From Halosaccharopolyspora lacisalsi (lineage in GTDB: Bacteria > Actinomycetota > Actinomycetes > Mycobacteriales > Pseudonocardiaceae): a DNA stretch of 64,000 bases. The stretch spans positions 213,501 through 277,500 of the forward strand of contig NZ_JACGWZ010000003.1 in NCBI RefSeq assembly GCF_014137975.1. Direction: 5' to 3'. A program made the translations under genes and the position numbers. Position 1 is the first letter of the stretch; the number at the start of each line of letters is the position of its first letter. Shown here piece after piece: positions 45,671-54,808 of the stretch. The notes under the pieces are model-generated. The model saw only the letters and a program-made list of their open reading frames with translations. It made no database searches and was not told the origin of the DNA.

Positions 45671-45817
45671 AGGGGAACCTCAGACGCCGCCTCGTCTCCG
45701 GGAGCAGCCACATCGAGTAGGTACTGGGCCACGTGGCTGCTGTCCTCGCGAGGCGACGCCTGAGAACCCCCGGCGAACAAGCTGCGTACATGGCTCCAAA
45801 GCGGCTCCGCCGCTTTG
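45671..45817. repeat. Extended folded intergenic element (nested inverted repeats)
   Basis: From 45671 to 45780 the sequence forms one long imperfect hairpin. AGCAGCCAC (45703-45711) pairs with GTGGCTGCT (45733-45741), CGCCTCG pairs with CGAGGCG outside it, CTCAG with CTGAG, and GGGG with CCCC. A second hairpin with an eight-base stem (CAAAGCGG/CCGCTTTG) follows at 45797-45817. No coding frame, T tract or iron box is present in the 254-bp gap (45634-45887). It could be a mobile palindromic repeat or a structured RNA. Confidence 0.6.
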
Positions 45818-45887
45818 ACCAAATGCGTCCTGAATCATTCGAAAACGACTCGCACCGCCCGTGGACACGGGCGACGAGGGGACAACA

Positions 45888-47246
45888 GTGTCTGTGTCAC
45901 CGACCGAAACGCAAGGCGCCGTCCACGACTTGGTGGGAATCGGATTCGGTCCCTCCAATCTGGCCCTGGCGGTGGCGATCGAGGAGCACAACCGCCGGTC
46001 GAACCGACGGAATCGGCTCGACGCCCTGTTCTTCGAGCAACAGCCGTCCTTCGGCTGGCACAGGGGAATGCTGATCGAGGGCACCACGATGCAGGTCTCG
46101 TTCCTCAAGGACCTCGTGACCACGCGGGACCCGGCCAGCGACTTCTCGTTCCTGTCCTATCTGCACGACCGTGGACGACTGACCGACTTCATCAACCACA
46201 AAACGATGTTTCCCACTCGAGTCGAGTACCACGACTACCTGGAGTGGGCCGCGGGACGACTCGACCACTTCGCGCACTACGACTCCGAGGTCGTCGAGGT
46301 CCGCCCCGTCCTCGTCGACGGCCGCATCGACTACTTCGACGTCGTCGTGCGCCAGGGTGACGATCCCGGCCGGCTCTCGGTGTACCGGGCGCGCGACATC
46401 GTGATCGCCACGGGGCTGCGGGCGAACGTCCCCAGCGGGGCCGAACTGGGTGACCGGGTGTGGCACAACCTCGACCTGCTGCACCGGGTCGAGGAACTCG
46501 ACGGCACGGATCCCGGGCGGATCACCGTCGTCGGTGCGGGGCAGAGCGCGGCCGAGGTCACCGAGTACCTGCATCGCAGATTCCCCCGCACCGAGGTCTG
46601 TTCGGTGTTCGCTCGTTACGGCCACACCCCGGCCGACGACAGCCCGTTCGCCAACAGGATCTTCGATCCGCAGGCCGTGGACGACTTCTACTCCTCACCC
46701 GCCGAGGTCAAGCGGATGCTGATGGAGTACCACGGCAACACCAACTACTCGGTGGTCGACCTCGAACTCATCGAGGAGCTATACGCCCGCGTCTACCAGG
46801 AGAAGGTCCGGGGACGGCAACGGTTGCGGATACTCAACGCCTCGCGGTTGGCCGCCGTCGAATCCCGGCCGGACGGAGCGCGCGTGACGGCGGAGTTCCT
46901 GCCGACCGGTGAGCGGGTCGCCTTGGACTCCGACCTGCTGATCTATGCCACGGGGTGCCTTCCGGACGACCCGCTGCGACTGCTCGGCGCGGCCGGGCAG
47001 CACTGCCTCAGCGACGAGGACGGTCGGCTTCGCGTCACCCGGGACTACCGGGTGCACACCACGGACGAACTGCGGGGCGGTATCTACCTGCAGGGGGCCA
47101 CGGAACACACCCACGGCATCACCTCGTCGCTGCTGTCCAACGGTGCCGTGCGCGCCGGGGAGATCCGCGACTCGATCCTGCGACGGCGGCAGTCCCCCGA
47201 GCCGGTTTCCCGCCACTCGTACGCCCTCACCGCCGAGCCGGAGTGA
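45888..47246 (+). CDS. L-ornithine N5-monooxygenase (PvdA/SidA-like)
   Basis: This is a 452-residue flavin N-hydroxylase. The FAD motif is GIGFGPSNLALA (about 18-29), the substrate/FAD block is MQVSFLKDLVTTRDP (about 68-82) with FINHKTMFPTRVEYHDYLEWA (broken across about 103-123), the NADPH motif is VVGAGQSAAEV (about 214-224), and the C-terminal ATGCLPDD. The sequence around FLKDLVTxRxP is closer to ornithine hydroxylases (PvdA) than to lysine ones (IucD). It supplies N5-hydroxyornithine for the second NRPS module. GTG 45888 has GAGGGG six bases upstream; GTG 45861 is a weaker alternative. Confidence 0.9.
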   Translation: MSVSPTETQGAVHDLVGIGFGPSNLALAVAIEEHNRRSNRRNRLDALFFEQQPSFGWHRGMLIEGTTMQVSFLKDLVTTRDPASDFSFLSYLHDRGRLTDFINHKTMFPTRVEYHDYLEWAAGRLDHFAHYDSEVVEVRPVLVDGRIDYFDVVVRQGDDPGRLSVYRARDIVIATGLRANVPSGAELGDRVWHNLDLLHRVEELDGTDPGRITVVGAGQSAAEVTEYLHRRFPRTEVCSVFARYGHTPADDSPFANRIFDPQAVDDFYSSPAEVKRMLMEYHGNTNYSVVDLELIEELYARVYQEKVRGRQRLRILNASRLAAVESRPDGARVTAEFLPTGERVALDSDLLIYATGCLPDDPLRLLGAAGQHCLSDEDGRLRVTRDYRVHTTDELRGGIYLQGATEHTHGITSSLLSNGAVRAGEIRDSILRRRQSPEPVSRHSYALTAEPE

Positions 47247-47293
47247 ACGCGAGTTCCGCATCCGACGGTGGATCCGTCGAGTAGGGTTCGGGC

Positions 47294-47956
47294 ATGGATC
47301 CCCGTGCCCCCGCCGGCGGGCGGGCCGTACGACGTCCGTCGTTCGATCCGGCCGATCTGACGGCCGAGGACGTCACTTTTCGGGACGATTTCGACTGCGA
47401 CGAGGTCGAAGTGACATCAGGTGACTTCACCGGTGTCCGTGGTGGGGGGTCACTGGTTCGGTCGTCGGTCCGGAAAGCGGACTTTGCGGGAAGTCGATTC
47501 GCGCCGCTGGAACTTTCCGACGTCCGGTTCGAGGACGTCGACCTGTCCAATGCCTCCTGGCAGTCCGTCAGGGCCAACCGCACGGAAATCCTCCGCGGTC
47601 GCGCCATCGGTCTGCGGCTGTCGCTGGAAAGGGCCGACGACGTGTACCTGGACGGCTGTCGACTGGATTACGCGGCGATCCACGTGGAAAAGGTCAGGGG
47701 GGCGCTCGTGTTCGCGGAGTGCCGGTTTCGGGAGGCCACGATCACCGGTGACCTGTCGAACGTGATCTTCCACGAGTGCTCGCTCGACGGTGCCGGTTTC
47801 GAGGTGAACAAGGCCGTGGACTGCGATCTGCGCACGTCGGACCTGCTCGGGGCGCGCGGTGTCTCGCGTTTGGGGGGCGCGCGGATCACCCTCGAACAAG
47901 CCACCTCGGTCGCACCGTCGCTCGCGGCCGAAGCCGGTCTCAGCGTCGAGAGCTAG
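47294..47956 (+). CDS. Pentapeptide-repeat protein
   Basis: This is a 220-residue protein built of irregular A(D/N)LxX-type five-residue units across about residues 25-190 (ADFAGSRFAPLELSDVRF, DVDLSNASW, AECRFREATITG), which fold as a right-handed beta helix. Some members mimic DNA and bind gyrase, but most have no known role and no such evidence is visible here. It begins 47 bp after the ornithine hydroxylase but shows no link to siderophores. Confidence 0.8.
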   Translation: MDPRAPAGGRAVRRPSFDPADLTAEDVTFRDDFDCDEVEVTSGDFTGVRGGGSLVRSSVRKADFAGSRFAPLELSDVRFEDVDLSNASWQSVRANRTEILRGRAIGLRLSLERADDVYLDGCRLDYAAIHVEKVRGALVFAECRFREATITGDLSNVIFHECSLDGAGFEVNKAVDCDLRTSDLLGARGVSRLGGARITLEQATSVAPSLAAEAGLSVES

Positions 47957-48085
47957 CGTCCGGTCGCGCGTGCGGGTCCGCACGGACGCCCGGACGTGAC
48001 CCGGCCGGGCTCCGCCCGCCGACTCCGCTTCCGGTCCACGCCGTCCGTGGGAACAACGGACGGAGTGAACGGGTTGCACCGTTCG

Positions 48086-49204
48086 ATGGACACCGTCGCC
48101 AACCCCTCCCGTACCGCGCTCGGCAACGAGCAGCCGTCCGAGGCGGAGTCGCACCCGATCCGAGGAATCGCCCGCGGGGAGTCGCCCGTCCCGCTGTCGG
48201 TGCTGGACCTGGCTCCAGTCGGGGTCGACACCAGCCCCTCGCAGGCCCTGAGCACCTCCGCCGAGCTGGCTCGCTCCGTGGAGCGCTGGGGCTACCACCG
48301 CTTCTGGGTCGCCGAGCACCACGGGATGCCCGGTATCGCCAGTTCGTCCCCCTCCGTGCTGATCGCGCACCTGGCCGCGGTGACCAACACGCTCCGGCTC
48401 GGTTCGGGTGGCGTGATGCTGCCGAACCACGCGCCGCTGGTGGTCGCCGAGCAGTTCGGCACCCTCCAGGCGTTGTACCCGGGCCGGATCGATCTCGGTC
48501 TCGGCCGCGCTCCCGGTACCGACCAGGGCACCGCCCGCGCGCTGCGGCGCACGACCGGACCGCTGTCGGCCGACGACTTCCCCCAGCAGCTCGGCGAACT
48601 GATCGCCTTCCTCGATGACGACTTCCCCGCCGACCACCCCTACGTCGACGTCCACGCGATCCCGCACGGGCCGATGCCGCCCGTGTGGTTGCTGGGCTCC
48701 AGCGGCTTCAGCGCCCAGGTCGCGGGTTCGCTCGGACTGCCGTTCTCCTTCGCCCACCACTTCAGCGCCGACAACACGTTGCCCGCGCTCAAGCTCTACC
48801 GGGACTCGTTCAAGCCCTCGGAGGTGCTCGACGAGCCGTACGCGAAGATCGGTGTGCAGGTCGTCGCGGCCGACACCGACGAGGAGGCCCTCGAGCTCAC
48901 CCGCCCCATCGCGCTGAGCATGCTGCGGCTGAGGATGGGCAATCCGGGCCGGATGCCCACCGTCAAGGAGGCCGCCGAGTACCCCTACTCCGAGCGGGAG
49001 CGGGCCTTCGTGGACAACTGGCTGGCCGATGCCGTCTACGGCTCACCCGAGACGGTGCGTGCCGGCCTCGACGAGCTTCGCGAGCGCACCGGCGCGGACG
49101 AGCTGATGCTCACGGCCAACATCCCCGACCGGGACGCGAAACTCCGCTCCTACGAGTTGATCGCGCGGGCGTACCGCTTTCCCGGGGTCACCGTTCCGCA
49201 GTGA
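48086..49204 (+). CDS. LLM-class flavin-dependent oxidoreductase (luciferase-like)
   Basis: This is a 372-residue protein of the luciferase-like MsnO8/YhbW type: [10 protein letters not shown] (about 37-46), a conserved [16 protein letters not shown] (about 73-88), [23 protein letters not shown] (two blocks, about 103-125), and [15 protein letters not shown]. These F420- or FMN-dependent proteins have diverse substrates and none can be read here. The start is uncertain: ATG 48086 has no good ribosome site, GTG 48065 would add seven residues, and the first 30 residues are poorly conserved in appearance. Confidence 0.85.
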   Translation: MDTVANPSRTALGNEQPSEAESHPIRGIARGESPVPLSVLDLAPVGVDTSPSQALSTSAELARSVERWGYHRFWVAEHHGMPGIASSSPSVLIAHLAAVTNTLRLGSGGVMLPNHAPLVVAEQFGTLQALYPGRIDLGLGRAPGTDQGTARALRRTTGPLSADDFPQQLGELIAFLDDDFPADHPYVDVHAIPHGPMPPVWLLGSSGFSAQVAGSLGLPFSFAHHFSADNTLPALKLYRDSFKPSEVLDEPYAKIGVQVVAADTDEEALELTRPIALSMLRLRMGNPGRMPTVKEAAEYPYSERERAFVDNWLADAVYGSPETVRAGLDELRERTGADELMLTANIPDRDAKLRSYELIARAYRFPGVTVPQ

Positions 49205-49399
49205 CCTCGGCGATCGTGACGTGGTCGGGAACACTGTGCGGCACGGTCGCCGCATGGGTGTGCGACACGTGACGTAGGGTCTGTTGGAACGAAAACGTGT
49301 GGTGGTCGCGTCTCGCCGTCCGGTCGTCGCTCCCGGCGTGACCAACTTCTCGTCATCGGCACGGGGTTGGCGACGCGAGACGGGATTGAGGGAGTTGTC

Positions 49400-49774
49400 G
49401 TGAAGCCGAGTGTTCTGTTGGCCTGCTATCGAGTCATGGCCTACGTGACAGCCGTCCTGCTGATCGCGCTGTGTGTGGCCGTGGTGCTCAAGTACGGCTG
49501 GCCGGACGGAAGCGGCATCCAGCGGTTCGGTGAGACCTGGACGACCACGATCGGCATCGCCCACGGGTGGCTGTACATGGTCTACCTGCTGGTCGCGCTC
49601 TTCCTCACCAGGCTTCTCCGGGTTCAGCTCGGGAGGATGCTGCTGGTCCTGCTCGCCGGGACCGTGCCGTTCGGTGCCTTCTTCGCCGAGCGCAGGGTGG
49701 TCCGCTGGTATCGGGACTGGGCCGGTCGGCACCAGGACGGAGCCGCCGCCGACACCCGGTCGGCACTGTCATGA
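49400..49774 (+). CDS. DUF3817-family membrane protein
   Basis: This is a 124-residue integral membrane protein with three or four spans ([54 protein letters not shown]). The conserved HGWLYMVY and [13 protein letters not shown] blocks match DUF3817. The GTG at 49400 follows GGAG at five bases. Its stop overlaps the ctaB start (ATGA), so it is translationally coupled to heme O synthase and probably acts in heme/cytochrome oxidase assembly; that role is inference from context. Confidence 0.82.
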   Translation: MKPSVLLACYRVMAYVTAVLLIALCVAVVLKYGWPDGSGIQRFGETWTTTIGIAHGWLYMVYLLVALFLTRLLRVQLGRMLLVLLAGTVPFGAFFAERRVVRWYRDWAGRHQDGAAADTRSALS

Positions 49775-50685
49775 CCGCCACGCGGACGGCGCGGCACTCC
49801 GGTCCACGCACCGTGCTGAGTGCCTACGTGGCGCTGACCAAACCCCGTGTCATCGAGCTGCTGCTCGTCACCACGATCCCGGCGATGTTCCTCGCGGCCA
49901 GGGGGATCCCCGACCTCGGTCTGGTGGTGGTCACGCTGCTCGGCGGGGCGATGGCGGCGGGCAGCGCCAACGCGCTGAACTGCGTCGCCGATTCCGACAT
50001 CGACGCCGTGATGGACCGCACCAAGTCACGACCGCTGGTGAGCTACAGCGTCCCGCGCAGCCATGCGCTGGTCTTCGGCATCGCGCTGAGCGTGCTCTCC
50101 TTCGCCGTTCTGGGCCTGGGAGCGAACCTGGTGGCGGCCGGTCTCGCGCTCGCGGCGACCCTGTTCTACGTCTTCGTCTACACCCTGGTGCTGAAGCGGC
50201 GCACCTCCCAGAACATCGTTTGGGGCGGGGCCGCCGGATGCATGCCGGTGGTGACCGGCTGGGCCGCGGTGTCCGGCACGGTCGACTGGCCGGCCGTGGT
50301 GATGTTCGGCGTCGTGTTCCTGTGGACCCCGCCGCACTTCTGGTCGCTGGCCATGAAGTACCGGGACGACTACGAACGTGCCGGGGTTCCGATGCTGCCC
50401 GTGGTCGCCACCCCGCGCCAGGTTTCCGCCCGCATCCTGGCCTACTCGTGGGCGACCGTGGCGTGCACGTTGTTGCTGTTCCCCGTGACGAGCTGGATCT
50501 ACATCGCTTCGGCGCTCCTGGTGGGAGCGACCTTCCTGGTCGTGGCTCAGCGGCTGCACGCCTCGGTGCGCCGAGGCGACGACGTCAACCCGATGAAGCT
50601 GTTCCACTTGTCCAACAGCTATCTCACGGTCCTGTTCGTCGCCATCGCCGTCGACGCCGCCGTAGGCCTGCCGGTGCTGGGGTGA
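49771..50685 (+). CDS. ctaB: Protoheme IX farnesyltransferase (heme O synthase)
   Basis: This is a 304-residue UbiA-family prenyltransferase with about nine spans. The two Asp-rich motifs are [21 protein letters not shown] (first block, about 70-88, DxxxD) and [17 protein letters not shown] (about 196-212). [18 protein letters not shown] near the N terminus is the CtaB signature. It attaches farnesyl to heme B to make heme O for cytochrome oxidase. Coupled to the upstream DUF3817 gene by a four-base overlap; convergent with the MHS transporter, the stops being two bases apart. Confidence 0.95.
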   Translation: MTATRTARHSGPRTVLSAYVALTKPRVIELLLVTTIPAMFLAARGIPDLGLVVVTLLGGAMAAGSANALNCVADSDIDAVMDRTKSRPLVSYSVPRSHALVFGIALSVLSFAVLGLGANLVAAGLALAATLFYVFVYTLVLKRRTSQNIVWGGAAGCMPVVTGWAAVSGTVDWPAVVMFGVVFLWTPPHFWSLAMKYRDDYERAGVPMLPVVATPRQVSARILAYSWATVACTLLLFPVTSWIYIASALLVGATFLVVAQRLHASVRRGDDVNPMKLFHLSNSYLTVLFVAIAVDAAVGLPVLG

Positions 50686-50686
50686 G

Positions 50687-52003
50687 TCAGGTCGTGGCGG
50701 GTTCCTCCCCGGCCGGTGCGAGTGTCGCGGCCCGGTTCCCGCGGTGGGTTTCGGTCAGCCAGTAGCTCGACAGGAACGAGATCACGGCGAGCACGATCGC
50801 GTAGCCCGCGATCGCCATCGACGATCCGGTCCATGCGAACAGCGCGGTGCAGATCATGGGGGCGATGCCGCCACCGAGGATCGAGGCCAGCTGGTAGCTG
50901 ATCGAGACCCCGCTGTAGCGGAATCGGGCGTCGAACAGTTCGGAGAAGTAGGCCGACTGGGGGCCGTAGACCGCGCTGCGGCAACACTGCACGACGAAGC
51001 CGCCGATCAGGAACAGTCCGATCATCCCCGTGTCGACCAGCAGGAAGTACGGCACCGCGAACAGCGCGAGTACCGCCATGCCGCCCAGGAACATCGGACG
51101 TCGTCCGATGCGGTCGGACAGCAGTCCGAAGAGCAGGATCAGCGGGATGTCGGAGAAGCTCAGCAGCGAGTTGGCGTTGAGGACGGTGGTGCGCTCGTAG
51201 GCCAGTGTTTCCGTGGCGTAGGAGACCATCCAGGTGCTGGTGATGTAGAAGGTGGCGTGGGTGCCGATGAACGCCCCGGTAGCCAGTGCGAGATTCTTCG
51301 GGTGGGTGCGCAGGACCTCCAGCAGCGGTGTGCGCGTCTTCTCCTTGTTCCGCATCACCTTCTCGAAGACCGGGCTCTCGCTGATCTTGAGCCGGATGAT
51401 GAAGCCCGCCATGATCAGTACGGCGCTGCACAGGAACGGCACGCGCCATCCCCAGGCCATGAACTGCTCGTTGCTGAGGCTCGCGGAGACGATGGAGAAG
51501 GTGACGTTGCCCAGCAGCAGACCGGCGGGCACGCCGATCTGCGGCCAACTTCCGTAGAAGCCCCGCCGGTGATCCGGTGCGTGTTCGACGGCCATGAGCG
51601 CGGCGCCGCCCCACTCGCCGCCCACACCGATGCCCTGGGCGAAACGCAGCAGGACGAGCAGCACCGGTGCCCACACCCCGATGGTGGCGTATCCGGGCAG
51701 CAGGCCCATGAGCAGCGTCGCCGTGCCCATCAGCGTCAGCGACCAGACCAGCATCGGTTTGCGGCCCACGCGATCACCGAAGTGGGCGAACACGGCACCG
51801 CCGAGAGGCCGGGCGATGAAGCCGATGGCGAAGCTGGCGAAAGCGGCCAGGGTGCCCATCACGGGATCGAACGAGGGGAAGAACATCTGGTCGAACACCA
51901 GGGCGGCGGCCGTGCCGTAGATGAAGAAGTCGTACCACTCGATGGTGGTGCCGATGAGACTGGCGAGTGCCACGCGCCGGGGAGGTGCCTGGGTGATGGC
52001 CAT
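50687..52003 (-). CDS. MHS-family MFS transporter (metabolite:H+ symporter)
   Basis: This is a 438-residue MFS protein with the metabolite:H+ symporter features: TTIEWYDFFIYGTAAALVF (about 19-37), ARPLGGAVFAHFGDRVGRKPML (two blocks, about 64-85), and LRFAQGIGVGGEWGGAALMAVE (about 119-140). Relatives carry shikimate, alpha-ketoglutarate, proline or betaine. The substrate is unknown. The 218-bp upstream gap contains a weak inverted repeat and no neighbouring regulator gene. Confidence 0.88.
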   Translation of the reverse strand: MAITQAPPRRVALASLIGTTIEWYDFFIYGTAAALVFDQMFFPSFDPVMGTLAAFASFAIGFIARPLGGAVFAHFGDRVGRKPMLVWSLTLMGTATLLMGLLPGYATIGVWAPVLLVLLRFAQGIGVGGEWGGAALMAVEHAPDHRRGFYGSWPQIGVPAGLLLGNVTFSIVSASLSNEQFMAWGWRVPFLCSAVLIMAGFIIRLKISESPVFEKVMRNKEKTRTPLLEVLRTHPKNLALATGAFIGTHATFYITSTWMVSYATETLAYERTTVLNANSLLSFSDIPLILLFGLLSDRIGRRPMFLGGMAVLALFAVPYFLLVDTGMIGLFLIGGFVVQCCRSAVYGPQSAYFSELFDARFRYSGVSISYQLASILGGGIAPMICTALFAWTGSSMAIAGYAIVLAVISFLSSYWLTETHRGNRAATLAPAGEEPATT

Positions 52004-52056
52004 GTCGGGCGCCCTTCGTGGTCGGGGCCGGATTCGTGAGCCGTACTGTGCGCCAA

Positions 52057-52079
52057 ATAACTAACGCTGTAAGTTTTAG
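52057..52079. promoter_or_regulatory. Weak inverted repeat upstream of the MHS transporter
   Basis: AACT-N9-AGTT (52059-52062 and 52072-52075) within an AT-rich patch 54 bp upstream of the transporter start. The surrounding ACTAACGCTGTAAGT resembles TetR-family operators in actinomycetes, but the symmetry is short and no regulator gene is nearby. The rest of the gap shows nothing. Confidence 0.3.
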
Positions 52080-52221
52080 GGCACGGTAATGACCACGGGA
52101 CGCGAGGACAAGAGGGGTGGTGCGGGGAGTACCGCCACGGGAAGGCCCGACCGGTCCGGGGCCAGCGCCGCGCCGAATGCGACGGCTCAGGAACGCTTCT
52201 ACACGTTTCCCGAACGGTGCT

Positions 52222-52824
52222 TCAGCGCAGCACGGGGAACACGGGCGGCTCGCCCCGTCCGGTGGCGGCCTCGATCAGCGCGACCGGATCGGCCACTTCG
52301 GCGAGCAGCAGGGTCGTGTCCCGGACGGGCTCACCGGCCATCGGCCCGGGCATCGTCATGCCCAGGGCCGAAGCGATGTCGAAGTAGTGCACGACCGCTT
52401 CCATCAGGACGATCCGCCCCGCTTCGCCCCGGGGCACGATCCCCATGCCGGTGTAGTCGATCGGGCGCGTGGGATCGAGCTGCTCGCATTCGGCGATGGC
52501 CCGGGGAGCCGTCGTGGTGAACGCTTCGACGAGTTCGGAGGTCGAATGCGCGGCGGCGTGCTCGACGGCCTGATGACGGAGTTGGTCGGCCATCGCGTCG
52601 GCCGGACCTCCCGCCCGCTGCATGTCGGCGAGTAGCTCGGCGCTACTGGTGTGAGTGAGTGCTCCCCGCGCAGGAGGTGCCGCGTTGAGCGCGACCAGCC
52701 CGGCCGGAAAACCACTGTGGTGGGCGTAGACGTGCTTGGCGTTCCAGCCTTCGAGTCTGGTGGGCCGGGACCACTGCTCGTCGTCGAGCTTCTCGCCGAG
52801 TTCGGCCCATGCCCGCCATGCCAC
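52222..52824 (-). CDS. Maleylpyruvate isomerase/DinB-fold family protein (mycothiol-type)
   Basis: This is a 200-residue protein of the MDMPI-N/TIGR03086-like group: LEGWNAKHVYAHHSGFPAG (about 24-42) carries the first helical His block, and MEAVVHYFDIASALG (about 140-154) the second, together forming the metal site of the DinB fold. Known members use mycothiol in isomerisation or detoxification; here the substrate is unknown. The start is uncertain. GTG 52824 lacks a nearby ribosome site, while a GGAGG lies about 25 bases further upstream with no standard start codon at normal spacing. Confidence 0.75.
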   Translation of the reverse strand: MAWRAWAELGEKLDDEQWSRPTRLEGWNAKHVYAHHSGFPAGLVALNAAPPARGALTHTSSAELLADMQRAGGPADAMADQLRHQAVEHAAAHSTSELVEAFTTTAPRAIAECEQLDPTRPIDYTGMGIVPRGEAGRIVLMEAVVHYFDIASALGMTMPGPMAGEPVRDTTLLLAEVADPVALIEAATGRGEPPVFPVLR

Positions 52825-52955
52825 TGCGAGGGCGCTCAGGCTCGTGATTCCTCCACTGATCGGTGGCCCGGCCGTGCCACTTATGACTGTTCCCGGCCTG
52901 GCTCGGCGCGGCTATGTTTCTCGACCGCCCGTCGTTTCCGTCCCGAGGAGGATAG

Positions 52956-53525
52956 ATGAATCCGTTCAGGTCGAGATCCGTTTTCGCCGTTTTCGCGATC
53001 GCACTGCTGGCGCTGGTCGGGCTGCCCGTGGCCGGAACGGCTGTGGCCGCCCCGGAAGCGGCCCCGCGTGTGGTCACCTACGACGCCGGCGGAGCGGCCG
53101 ATTTCCGCGACGTCGTGGACGAGGCCGCGCGGATCTGGAACAGCAGCGTGGACAACGTGCGGTTGGAACCCGCCGATGGCTCCGCCGACGTGGTCGTCGT
53201 GGCAGATGACGGCTGGCCGCGCGCCCGGACCGACGGGCTGGGGCGCGGGAAGATCTGGATGGGTCGGCAGGCCGTCGACCAGGGCCACGACCCCACCCGC
53301 ATCGCCGCGCACGAGTTCGGCCACATCTTCGGACTGCCCGACCGCCGTACCGGCGTCTGCGAGGAGCTGATGTCGGGTCACAGCGCGGGCACCGACTGCT
53401 CCAGCGCGCACCCCAACGGGGAGGAAGCCGCCGAGGTGGACCGGAACTTCGCCGCGGGTGTGGCTGTACCGCCCGAGCTGTTCGTGGACTCCGCTCCGGC
53501 CGCTGACCAGCAGGTTCGTTACTGA
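52956..53525 (+). CDS. Snapalysin-type secreted zinc metalloprotease (M7-like)
   Basis: This is a 189-residue secreted protein. It has a signal peptide (VFAVFAIALLALVGLPVAGTAVAA, about 8-31) ending in an Ala-rich cleavage site, and the zinc motif HEFGHIFGLPD (about 109-119), HExxHxxGxxD, as in snapalysin. After it come CEELMSGHSAGTDCSSAHPN, with a Met-turn-like MSG and two cysteines likely to form a disulfide. Snapalysins are small Streptomyces milk-protein-hydrolysing proteases. GAGGAGG precedes the ATG. Confidence 0.92.
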   Translation: MNPFRSRSVFAVFAIALLALVGLPVAGTAVAAPEAAPRVVTYDAGGAADFRDVVDEAARIWNSSVDNVRLEPADGSADVVVVADDGWPRARTDGLGRGKIWMGRQAVDQGHDPTRIAAHEFGHIFGLPDRRTGVCEELMSGHSAGTDCSSAHPNGEEAAEVDRNFAAGVAVPPELFVDSAPAADQQVRY

Positions 53526-53616
53526 TCCTCGCGGCTCCGGGAGCCGGGGCCCGTCCCGGCTCCCGGCTCCGTCGCCGGTGGTGAACTCTGCCCCCCGTGC
53601 GGGCGAGGCCGGTTCG

Positions 53617-53841
53617 CTACACGCTGTCCTTTCGCTCGACGACGAGGCTCCTCGCTTCCGGTGCGGGGTGAGCGACGTGTTCGTCACCGATGTCGGCGTG
53701 GCAGACGCGTCCGTGAGCGAGGCGTTCGATCCGTTCCCGGTCGTCCTGGCGGTAGTGCATGTCCACGGCGCCGTCCAGGACGACGAAGACCTCCGGGCCG
53801 TCGTCGACGTGCCGGACGTAGGGCTGGTCGGTCCAGTGCAA
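53617..53841 (-). pseudogene. Truncated cupin-domain gene
   Basis: The frame encodes a C-terminal cupin portion (YVRHVDDGPEVFVVLDGAVD, then GRVCHADIGDEHVAHPAPEA with the second His). It lacks roughly the first 30 residues normal for this small cupin. Its 5' side abuts the decayed regulator fragment at 53850, so a rearrangement probably removed its start. Confidence 0.5.
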
Positions 53842-53849
53842 CCGGACGT

Positions 53850-54127
53850 CGCGTGCTCGCCCTGTCCGAGGTCGTGCTGTTCGACATGGCCCTCCCGCTG
53901 CAGGTCTTCGCCCACCCCGACCAGCGTCGTCGTTACGCCGTCACCGTCTGCGAGCCCACACCCGGCTCGGTGGCCGGCAGCGTGGTGGGCCTGCCGGCAC
54001 CTCGACGAACGGCTCGCCGTCGCCGACATCGCCCACCGCGTCGGCCGGGGTACCGTGGCCAACCTGCGGGCCTTGCCGGCTGGCGACGCCCACACCACTC
54101 CCAGCGCCTACCGCCGCGCGTGCCAGG
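53850..54127 (+). pseudogene. Remnant of a GlxA/AraC-type regulator
   Basis: One frame (about 53850-53975) encodes LALSEVVLFDMALPLQVFAH and RRYAVTVCEPTPGSV, the start of the DJ-1/PfpI-like domain of GlxA regulators. Another frame (about 53995-54127) encodes HLDERLAVADIAHRVGRGTV and TTPSAYRRA, the AraC-type helix-turn-helix end. Some 250 residues between them are missing and the frames differ. It is therefore a deleted, frameshifted relic. From 54130 to 54361 no gene is seen. Confidence 0.55.
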
Positions 54128-54361
54128 GCCGACCGCCACGGGCGTCGACCGAGACGGGGCGGGTCGCGCAACCCGGCACCTGCCGACGTTCGTCGGCGTC
54201 GGGGTCCCGATTTCGTTATCGTGCCGAGACCCGGCGGTCCTGCCTCGCGGTATCCGCCCGGCAGGAGACCGAGGACACGGGACGTCGTCGCTCCTCGGGC
54301 TCGACACAGTGAGCGCGCCGTGCTCGCCTGCGGGACGAGCACTGTTTTCCCTGGTGGGAAG

Positions 54362-54408
54362 TGGTGCCCCCGGTAGGACTCGAACCTACGACCTAGAGAT
54401 TAGAAGGC
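54362..54408 (-). mobile_element. Displaced 3' half of tRNA-Arg(UCU): attachment site of an integrated element
   Basis: On the minus strand this reads CTTCTAA (anticodon loop, anticodon TCT), TCTCT, variable AGGTC, T arm GTAGG-TTCGAGT-CCTAC, acceptor CGGGGGC, A and CCA. Everything 5' of the anticodon loop (acceptor, D arm, 5' anticodon stem) is absent: the flanking GGCGC does not pair. Recombination at the anticodon loop of tRNA genes by tyrosine integrases leaves exactly such a 3' half at the distal end of an island. Orientation puts the element at higher coordinates and the ancestral chromosome at lower ones. Confidence 0.8.
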
Positions 54409-54792
54409 GCCCGAGCAGCATCGACACCGACAACGACCAGCGACGATGGTCACATCGTCGGCCCCGTCATCCCGCTGTGGCCACCCGTGTCGACTCCATT
54501 TCGGGTCACGGAGTGGGTCACGACGGCGAAGTCCTGACGCGGCTCGGTCCGGCTTGATCTCGCTCAGTCTCGGACCAAGGGGAGTGGTTTTCCAAGGTGA
54601 CTTCGCCGGGCCGGCGGTACCGATCGATCTGATGCCGAGGCGGATGGGAACAGCGGTCCTGGGGTGTGGTTGACGGCTACTCTCGTGGCATCCTGGATGC
54701 CCGATCTTCAGTGAGCCAGCCCGACGAAACGTCAGACTTCCGGCTTGCTGGACACGACCCGCTGTTTAACAAGATCACACCGGATATGCCCA

Positions 54793-54808
54793 GCGGTTTT
54801 ACTCTCGG
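54793..54808 (+). promoter_or_regulatory. Leader-end motif of CRISPR array 1
   Basis: The 17 bases 54793-54809 (GCGGTTTTACTCTCGGG, the last G being the first repeat base) recur before array 2 at 63844-63860 with one mismatch. A TAACAAG also appears further upstream of both arrays. Conservation only at this spot marks the leader side of each array. 54409-54792 shows no gene. Confidence 0.7.

Noticed and set aside
45797-45817. Hairpin as a simple terminator of the reductase gene
   Set aside because: It is 164 bp beyond the stop, has no T tract and belongs to a larger folded element.
54362-54440. Intact tRNA-Arg gene
   Set aside because: The sequence 5' of the anticodon loop cannot form an anticodon 5' strand, D arm or acceptor strand, so only the 3' half is present.
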